Source of the DNA: Gammaproteobacteria bacterium UBA6968 | Lineage (GTDB): Bacteria; Pseudomonadota; Gammaproteobacteria; Pseudomonadales; Azotimanducaceae | Assembly: GCA_002450255.1 (NCBI GenBank) | Contig: DJYW01000069.1 | Span: 16,698 to 39,138, forward strand | Reading direction: 5' to 3' | DNA length: 22,441 nucleotides | Part shown: positions 16,984 to 22,441 of the stretch, in pieces | Layout of the letters: each line of letters begins with the position of its first letter | Position numbering within the stretch: the first letter of the stretch is position 1 | Translations under genes and position numbers: made by a program | The notes under the pieces: model-generated | The model's database searches: none | What the model was told of the DNA's origin: nothing | What the model saw: the letters and a program-made list of their open reading frames with translations, nothing else

Positions 16984-17409
16984 ATGCGTAAGTGTAGGAA
17001 AAATAGGGGTTTTACTCTTATTGAAATTCTTGTCGTAGTGGTTATTTTGGGCATTTTGGCTGCATTGGTAGCACCCAATTTGCTGTCGCGCCCGGATGCA
17101 GTACGTGTGCAAGCGGCGCAAACTGATTTGCGGACATTGTCTTCAGCGCTAGACGTTTATCGCTTAGATAATTATCGCTATCCCTCGACGGACCAGGGTT
17201 TGGAAGCACTGGTAGAGCGTCCTAGCGGATTCCCGGAAGCCAAGAACTGGAATGCCGGTGGCTATCTCAAAAAATTGCCTGTCGATCCATGGGGCGTCCC
17301 ATATGTATATGAAAATTTAGAAGGCGATTTTAATATCTATAGTCTAGGCGGCGATGGCGTTGAAGGCGGCGCCGGTACGGATGCGGATATTCATCTGCGC
17401 GATTTGTAG
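16984..17409 (+). CDS. gspG: Major pseudopilin GspG
   Basis: GspG (141 residues) forms the bulk of the T2SS pseudopilus. Its leader is short and basic (M-R-K-C-R-K-N-R-G, 9 residues), followed by the prepilin peptidase site G|F-T-L-I-E and a hydrophobic helix. The rest matches GspG: P-D-A-V-R-V-Q-A-A, Y-P-S-T-D-Q-G-L-E-A-L, L-P-V-D-P-W-G-x-P-Y and the calcium-site loop D-G-V-E-G-G-x-G-x-D-A-D-I. I start at ATG 16984, not 16903, because AGGA lies 8 nt upstream and the leader then has normal length. Confidence 0.96.
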   Translation: MRKCRKNRGFTLIEILVVVVILGILAALVAPNLLSRPDAVRVQAAQTDLRTLSSALDVYRLDNYRYPSTDQGLEALVERPSGFPEAKNWNAGGYLKKLPVDPWGVPYVYENLEGDFNIYSLGGDGVEGGAGTDADIHLRDL

Positions 17410-17426
17410 CCTGTTATCCAAAAGCT

Positions 17427-18104
17427 GTGCGTGAACCCTGCACCTCAGATCCGTTGACTGGACCGGTGGCACACAGGGCTGCACCAACTCCCAGTCAAAA
17501 CCAGCCACGCGGTCGGCCACCTCGCGCGATCCCGTCCAACCCCGGCTATAACTCTCCATTCGATGATCTAACCGCGGCGCGCGGACCGCACCGGCGCTTG
17601 GCCGGTGCGCGAGGTTTCACCCTAATTGAAATCCTAATTGTGGTCGCGATTATCGCTATCGCAATGGGGGTAGTGGCATTGTCGGTTGGGCGTGCTGATC
17701 AGGAATATGCCTTGCAAGGCGTTGCCGATCGGCTTGCGCTACGTATTGAAATGGGACGCGATCGAGCGCTGCAAAGTAATCGTGAGTGGGGTTTATTCTT
17801 CGCTGATGGATCGTATCGTTTCGCCGAATACGATGCCCAAAACCGGCTTTGGATGAATGTCTTTAGCCGTGGCTTCGAACAGACGGAGTTGCCGGTTATT
17901 TTTAAAATCGAAGCCGACAGCTATGAGGGCATTCAACAGAGTGATGGAGAAGAGGCTGAGGTGCCGGATATCGTTCTTTTTTCCAGCGGTGAAGTCACCC
18001 CGTTTGTCATTCAAATGACCGCCGAGGTCGAAGAAGAGTGGGTCTGGTCGTTGGCCTCCGACGGATTTTCGGTTACCGAAGTGACGCGTAAGGAAGAGCG
18101 CTAA
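17427..18104 (+). CDS. gspH: Minor pseudopilin GspH
   Basis: The prepilin site G63|F-T-L-I-E-I-L, an isoleucine/valine-rich helix and a GspH-like globular domain (R-A-L-Q-S-N-R-E-W-G-L-F-F near the middle) place this as GspH, second of the pseudopilin genes. With the GTG start at 17427 the product is 225 residues, with a 63-residue, proline- and arginine-rich leader. A TTG at 17598 would give a normal six-residue leader, but its ribosome site is poor (GCGGA about 13 nt away). The true start is therefore uncertain. Upstream spacing from gspG is 17 nt with GTG. Confidence 0.85.
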   Translation: MREPCTSDPLTGPVAHRAAPTPSQNQPRGRPPRAIPSNPGYNSPFDDLTAARGPHRRLAGARGFTLIEILIVVAIIAIAMGVVALSVGRADQEYALQGVADRLALRIEMGRDRALQSNREWGLFFADGSYRFAEYDAQNRLWMNVFSRGFEQTELPVIFKIEADSYEGIQQSDGEEAEVPDIVLFSSGEVTPFVIQMTAEVEEEWVWSLASDGFSVTEVTRKEER

Positions 18105-18106
18105 GA

Positions 18107-18691
18107 ATGTTTTGGGCAGCCTTAATGAGCAGTGGCTTCGAGCGAATTCATAGGGGCTTACGTGTTGTCTTTGCGCCGCCAATTGGCCTTGTCGGCCTCG
18201 CTAATCGATTGCGATCGAGTCGCCCGGGTTCAGGGTTTCGGTCCCTTAGCGCAAGTCGTTCAGGTCGACCGCATCCGCCAATAGCCATTAGTCATCGCTG
18301 TAAAACGGCAGCGCGTCGCGCCGGGTTCACACTGTTGGAAATGTTGATTGCTGTGTTGGTCATTGCTGTTGTGGGTACTTCTGTTGCTGTTGCGCTGGGC
18401 GAATCCGCAGGCCAGACGAGTCGTTTGGAACAGCGTACGTTAGCGCATTGGGTGGCGAGCAATCACATTCATGAAATGCGCATCGCGCAACGCCTGAATA
18501 AGGCCCCTTTAGCCGAGGGCAAACGCGCCACTCGAAAATATATGGCGGACCAAGAGTGGCTGATTGAAACCGAAGTGAAAGCCACCGATCAGGAGCTTAT
18601 CCGCCGTGTTGAAATAGACATCTTTCTGGTCACCGACGAAGACCGGTTAGGGCCGCTGGAACACTTGGTCACTTTGATGGGACAGCATTAA
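18107..18691 (+). CDS. gspI: Minor pseudopilin GspI
   Basis: The mature part begins at A-G73|F-T-L-L-E-M-L-I-A-V-L and continues with the GspI pattern (N-H-I-H-E-M-R, later a beta-rich C-terminus). GspI caps the pseudopilus with J and K. The ATG at 18107, 2 nt after the gspH stop, gives a 73-residue leader; the nearest in-frame alternatives are ATG 18125 and TTG 18209 (39-residue leader). No ATG, GTG or TTG lies close to the cleavage site, so a long leader seems real unless a rare start is used. Confidence 0.87.
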   Translation: MFWAALMSSGFERIHRGLRVVFAPPIGLVGLANRLRSSRPGSGFRSLSASRSGRPHPPIAISHRCKTAARRAGFTLLEMLIAVLVIAVVGTSVAVALGESAGQTSRLEQRTLAHWVASNHIHEMRIAQRLNKAPLAEGKRATRKYMADQEWLIETEVKATDQELIRRVEIDIFLVTDEDRLGPLEHLVTLMGQH

Positions 18692-19455
18692 TGGGCCACC
18701 TGCAAACTCGGCACAGAGCGCGGTCATTAAGCGTAGGCAGTGGGCGTAATCAACAGGGGTTTACCCTGGTTGAAATTCTTGTAGCCATGCTGATTTTTGC
18801 GGTCATAGGGCTGCTTAGTAGCCAAATCCTTTCGAATAGTGTGCAGACGCAAAACATCATTAAGGATCGCGGCGAACGGCTGGCGCAAATCCATCGCGCT
18901 ATGCAGGTGATTCAACGTGATGTGATGCAATTCAGCGAGCGTCCGGTGCGCGAATACTCTGGTGATTGGGTGCCCGCGCTGCTGCTAAGTAATGAAGGCT
19001 TTATTGAGTTTTCTAGAGTCGGCTGGCGCAATCCACTTAGTCAGCCGCGGTCAGAGCTACAGCGTGTCGGCTATCGACTGCAGGATGGCAAACTGTTCCG
19101 AGGTTATTGGCGGGTGCTGGATCGCAGTTATGACACAGAGCCCGCTTTTCAGGAGCTCTTGGACGAAGTAGATCGCATTGAGTTTTATGTGCTCGATAGC
19201 GCGGGCCAGCAGCACAAATTCTGGCCGCCTCAGGACGGACCGATAGACGTGCCGTATCTGTTAGCCGTGATCATGCGCATAGAGATGGCACCGTTTGGCA
19301 TTGTTGAGCGGATTTGGGAATTGCCACCTATCGAAATCAGTTCGTTATTGAGGCCTGGTGCTGTACCTGAACAAAGTGGCGATAGTGCGCCGGGTCAAAA
19401 TAGCGATCCAGACGCCACCGCTAAGAATTCAGACGGTGGACAGAAAAGTGATTAA
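18691..19455 (+). CDS. gspJ: Minor pseudopilin GspJ
   Basis: GspJ (254 residues) has a 23-residue leader ending Q-Q-G|F-T-L-V-E-I-L-V-A-M and then the GspJ pattern R-A-M-Q-V-I-Q-R-D-V-M-Q-F, R-P-V-R-E and G-Y-R-L-Q-D-G-K-L-F-R. The last ~35 residues are a low-complexity S/G/D/Q-rich tail not needed for the fold. Its ATG shares one base with the gspI stop. It works in the I-J-K tip complex. Confidence 0.93.
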   Translation: MGHLQTRHRARSLSVGSGRNQQGFTLVEILVAMLIFAVIGLLSSQILSNSVQTQNIIKDRGERLAQIHRAMQVIQRDVMQFSERPVREYSGDWVPALLLSNEGFIEFSRVGWRNPLSQPRSELQRVGYRLQDGKLFRGYWRVLDRSYDTEPAFQELLDEVDRIEFYVLDSAGQQHKFWPPQDGPIDVPYLLAVIMRIEMAPFGIVERIWELPPIEISSLLRPGAVPEQSGDSAPGQNSDPDATAKNSDGGQKSD

Positions 19456-20524
19456 GTGGCGTGTTGGGAAACTGTTGTTCATCCGAGCTCTGGTAGTAAG
19501 GATGGCAGGTGTTCAAAGCACTGACCCAGGTCGACATACTGCCGCGACGAAACGCGGGCAGTTACATAAACAGCGCGGTGTGGCCCTGATAAGCGTGTTG
19601 CTGATTGTGGCGATTCTAATGGCGTTGACCACTCGACTGCTCTCCGGACACCAACTGGTCGTGCAGCGACATCAGAATACGTTTGGTCAGAATCAGGCAC
19701 TGCAGTACGCGCTGGGAGCGGAGGATCTGGCGCGTCAGGTTTTGTTCAAGGACCAACAGCTGAGCGGCGAAATTGACCATTTGGAAGAGATCTGGTCTCA
19801 GCCGATCACCCCGTTTGCGATAGATGAATCCGGCTTTATCGAGATACGGCTGCGCGATCTGCACGGTTGTTTTAACCTGAACTCGCTGACCATCCAAGAC
19901 AAGGCCAAAGCAGATCGCGCGCGGACACGGTTACTGCTCCTGCTGCAAAATCTCGGCGTTAACCCCGGAATAATTGATCCGCTAATGGATTGGACGGATG
20001 CGGATTCAGAACCCAGAGCGAGCGGTGCCGAGGACGATAATTATCTGAATCGGATTCCGCCATATCGAACCGCGAACCAGCCGTTATATGACGTTTCAGA
20101 GCTCTATTTGCTAGAGGGCGTGGAGCGCGACGAAATCGCCTTGTTGCTGCCGCATGTCTGCGTAATTCCCGATAGTGATGTTAAAGTAAACATCAATACG
20201 GCCAAGGCCGAGGTCATTGCGGCGCTGGACAACACAATTGGCATCGCCGTTGCCGAGGGTATTGTTGGCGTGGAACGACGTTATCAAAATGTTGACGAAC
20301 TTATACAGAGCTACGATGTGTTCACGGCGATAAAAGAAGATATAACGGTGCAGAGCCGCTATTTTGAGTTACATGTGCGAGTGACCGTAAATGACAGCAC
20401 GGTAACCCTCAGATCGACCTTGGAGCGGGAGAGCGGAGGCACCATAAGATTGCTGCAACGTAACTTCGGTAAATTATTTCAAATGCAGACTCTTTTCGAA
20501 TCTGATTTGCAGGACGACGTGTGA
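19448..20524 (+). CDS. gspK: Minor pseudopilin GspK
   Basis: GspK (358 residues from GTG 19448) is the large tip pseudopilin. The helix starts after Q-R-G|V-A-L-I-S-V-L-L; the V in place of F and absence of the +5 glutamate are usual for GspK. The domain matches in R-L-R-D-L-H-G-C-F-N-L-N-S-L, D-W-T-D-A-D, Y-D-V-S-E-L and V-N-I-N-T-A. GTG 19448 has GGTGGA 7 nt upstream and overlaps gspJ, giving a 44-residue leader. ATG 19502 gives 26 residues but poor spacing. It overlaps gspL by 4 nt. Confidence 0.93.
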   Translation: MIKWRVGKLLFIRALVVRMAGVQSTDPGRHTAATKRGQLHKQRGVALISVLLIVAILMALTTRLLSGHQLVVQRHQNTFGQNQALQYALGAEDLARQVLFKDQQLSGEIDHLEEIWSQPITPFAIDESGFIEIRLRDLHGCFNLNSLTIQDKAKADRARTRLLLLLQNLGVNPGIIDPLMDWTDADSEPRASGAEDDNYLNRIPPYRTANQPLYDVSELYLLEGVERDEIALLLPHVCVIPDSDVKVNINTAKAEVIAALDNTIGIAVAEGIVGVERRYQNVDELIQSYDVFTAIKEDITVQSRYFELHVRVTVNDSTVTLRSTLERESGGTIRLLQRNFGKLFQMQTLFESDLQDDV

Positions 20525-21813
20525 CCCAGATATTGCTACAGTTTTTGCAGGACCCGACGCTTTTGACGGCGGCGGACTTTGTCGCGCGGCAAAGCCAAAA
20601 TGAGTCTGGTGGTGCCAGCGAAGGAGCAAAACATTTGCGCTCGCTGCGGTGGACAGCGGAGACGGACGACGGTGAGCGGGCGCACGGCGATGACCTGCCA
20701 AGCTTGCTCGACTGGATGGCGACGGATGCAGGGGAGCAGGCTCAAATCGGTGTTGTGTTGCCGACCGAACTGGCTGTCTCGCTGCGCTGCGACGTGCCTG
20801 GCCGCACCGCAAATCAGATGCAACGCGCGTTGCCCTACGCCCTGGAAGAATACCTAGCAGGCGAAATCGAGTCGATGCACATCGCGACTCGCAAATTAAT
20901 GCAAGGACAAGCAGCGGATTGCCTGGTGATTGAAGCGGCGAAGTTAGAGCAATGCATTAGCCAAATCACGGATTTGATAACGACCCCGACCGCTATGTGG
21001 CCAGAGGCGCATCTGCTTAGCTTGCTTGCTAAGAATGCGAATAGTGTGGTGCTGAAGTTCGGTCCTGATACCGTGCTGGTGGTCAATAGCAGTGACGCGG
21101 CGCTGATTCAGCGTGAGCATCTTGTTGCGGTGTTAGAGAGTATCGAACCTGAGCAAGTCATCTGTATCGAAGGCCGGCTAGATGAACTTGAACGAGGGCA
21201 ACTTAAAGATGCGATTGATGTGGTTCAGCCGGAACAATCCGTTGTAGAACTGCTGCAACACTGCGCTGCAGATGCGCAGGCCATCAATCTGCTGCAAGGC
21301 AAGTATCAACCCCGCACTCAAAGCCGTCCGCAAACCAAACAACTCACTGCATTAGCAGCCATGGCTGGCGTCTGGTTTGTCTTAGGAGCTACCTTGATGG
21401 CTGCCTCAGGCTATTGGTCCAGTCAGCAAGCGGCGCTTTTAGAAGCAGACAATTTGACCGCCTATCAAAGTCTGTTTCCAAGCGATAGTACGCCGCGCTC
21501 CGCTACTCAACTGCGCCGGAGGCTAATGAGTAAGGTTGGCCAGCGCTCGGCCACTGGCGAGGCAGTGCAAGGTGGATTTCTGGATTTGAGCGTGGCAACC
21601 AGTGCCGCCCTTACCGCAGATAACCGCATTACTTCGATGACCTATAACCAACAGCGCCAGGAGTTGTTGATAGATCTGACCCTAAGCCAATATGAACAAT
21701 TAGAAATGCTGAAGCAAAAGTTGTCGCAAACGGGTATTCAGCTCGAAGTCGCCAATGCTGAGGAAGAGGGCAGTCGGATTCGAGCCAGAATCAAGACGAG
21801 CTATCAGTCATGA
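20521..21813 (+). CDS. gspL: Type II secretion system protein GspL
   Basis: GspL (430 residues) links the ATPase GspE to the inner membrane. The cytoplasmic actin-like part shows the diagnostic V-V-L-P-T-E-L and A-L-P-Y-A-L-E-E-Y-L-A. One membrane helix follows (about 278-300), then a periplasmic ferredoxin-like domain that contacts GspM. Start is GTG in a 4-nt overlap with gspK. An acidic, glycine-rich insertion lies near residues 27-60. Confidence 0.93.
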   Translation: MTQILLQFLQDPTLLTAADFVARQSQNESGGASEGAKHLRSLRWTAETDDGERAHGDDLPSLLDWMATDAGEQAQIGVVLPTELAVSLRCDVPGRTANQMQRALPYALEEYLAGEIESMHIATRKLMQGQAADCLVIEAAKLEQCISQITDLITTPTAMWPEAHLLSLLAKNANSVVLKFGPDTVLVVNSSDAALIQREHLVAVLESIEPEQVICIEGRLDELERGQLKDAIDVVQPEQSVVELLQHCAADAQAINLLQGKYQPRTQSRPQTKQLTALAAMAGVWFVLGATLMAASGYWSSQQAALLEADNLTAYQSLFPSDSTPRSATQLRRRLMSKVGQRSATGEAVQGGFLDLSVATSAALTADNRITSMTYNQQRQELLIDLTLSQYEQLEMLKQKLSQTGIQLEVANAEEEGSRIRARIKTSYQS

Positions 21814-22328
21814 ACTTCACTGCAAATCTCGCAAGTACCATCAGGCAGTCGAGCATCGGGCAAGGCTTTATGGCGCGTAGCAAAAGCGATCGAATGGTGA
21901 TTGTTGGGATTGCGGTGTTCACGGTCTTGGTGGCCATTTACAGCTTGATTTGGAAGCCGCTCGCGGATTTTCAGGCTGCTTCGCAAATACGACACGGGCA
22001 GGCCCAGGAGTTAGCGGATTGGATTGCGCTTAACAACACCGCTTTGCGAGAGGCGAGACAATCAGGCGGCGCAACTGGTGATCCCTCTGAAGCCGGGCTG
22101 ATCCCCCTGATTACCAATATGGCCAATCAGACGCAGCTAAAGCTCAATCGGTTAAAACCCGAAAACAATGGCAGTGTGAGCGTCAATCTGCAGGAGCAAT
22201 CCTTCTCGCAGGTGGTTGAATGGCTCGATGGCTTGGAGTCAAAGCACGGCATAACCGTTGCTCGCGCGAGTATCGATCAAGGCGAAAAATCAGGGTATGT
22301 GAATGCGCAGATTAGGCTAGCCCGGTAA
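21810..22328 (+). CDS. gspM: Type II secretion system protein GspM
   Basis: GspM (172 residues, normal size) has a short cytoplasmic start, one membrane helix (about 29-48, ending S-L-I-W-K-P-L) and a periplasmic ferredoxin-like domain with the conserved L-x-R-L-x-P and F-x-x-V-V-E-W-L near the end. It stabilises GspL. It starts in an ATGA overlap with gspL and is the last T2SS gene seen before the window ends. Confidence 0.93.
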   Translation: MNFTANLASTIRQSSIGQGFMARSKSDRMVIVGIAVFTVLVAIYSLIWKPLADFQAASQIRHGQAQELADWIALNNTALREARQSGGATGDPSEAGLIPLITNMANQTQLKLNRLKPENNGSVSVNLQEQSFSQVVEWLDGLESKHGITVARASIDQGEKSGYVNAQIRLAR

Positions 22329-22339
22329 GAACGGTTAGC

Positions 22340-22378
22340 GCAGCGGCGAAATTTTTCGCCCGTTTCGAACATCGCTGC
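22340..22378 (+). terminator. possible nested hairpin after gspM
   Basis: An inner palindrome GGCGAAA-TT-TTTCGCC (22345-22360) lies within an outer pair GCAGCG (22340-22345) and CGCTGC (22373-22378). It starts 12 nt after the gspM stop. No T-run follows, so only position suggests that the operon ends here. Confidence 0.3.
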
Positions 22379-22414
22379 TCGGTACATCATTGGGTCGCAC
22401 CCTTATTGGATCGT

Positions 22415-22440
22415 ACCTTTTGATCAGACCTTTTGATCAG
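22415..22440. repeat. 13-bp tandem repeat at window end
   Basis: ACCTTTTGATCAG occurs at 22415-22427 and again at 22428-22440; the last base of the window could begin a third copy. Each unit contains the palindrome TGATCA. The extent beyond the window is unknown. Confidence 0.6.
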
Positions 22441-22441
22441 A

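Overview
The window reads as chromosomal DNA of a Gammaproteobacterium: moderate GC, 20 readable genes, no rRNA, tRNA, CRISPR array or insertion sequence. The ETF-QO gene divergent from etfBA, the DUF1285 protein, the Pseudomonas/Xanthomonas-like aspartate carbamoyltransferase and a type II secretion operon all fit that group. A marine or environmental lineage is plausible but cannot be fixed from this sequence.

Left part (1-5200): a DUF1285 protein, then the electron-transfer flavoprotein module. ETF-ubiquinone oxidoreductase (minus) diverges from etfB-etfA (plus) across about 490 bp. Together they carry electrons from acyl-CoA and related flavin dehydrogenases to ubiquinone.

Middle part (5200-12600): an accessory assortment. 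It holds a cytosolic-looking M48 metallopeptidase with a TerB-like tail, a YeiH-type membrane transporter, a possible 40-codon membrane ORF, a glutathione S-transferase, a zinc MDR alcohol dehydrogenase without the structural-zinc cysteines, and a MetA/phenol-type outer-membrane protein. It ends in a broken nitrile hydratase locus: the beta subunit is intact, but the alpha subunit stops after 77 codons and runs straight into the C-terminal third of an MFS transporter. This looks like a deletion scar.

Right part (12697-22441): pyrB (minus, TTG start) diverges from a T2SS operon, gspE-F-G-H-I-J-K-L-M. The operon supplies the ATPase, the inner-membrane platform and all five pseudopilins. gspC, gspD and gspN are not in the window. 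The four minor pseudopilins appear to have unusually long N-terminal leaders, whereas GspG has a normal 9-residue one.

I see no clearly new defence or mobile system. The points most worth checking are the nitrile hydratase/MFS scar, the long pseudopilin leaders, the M48-TerB fusion and the dyad in front of the yeiH-like gene.
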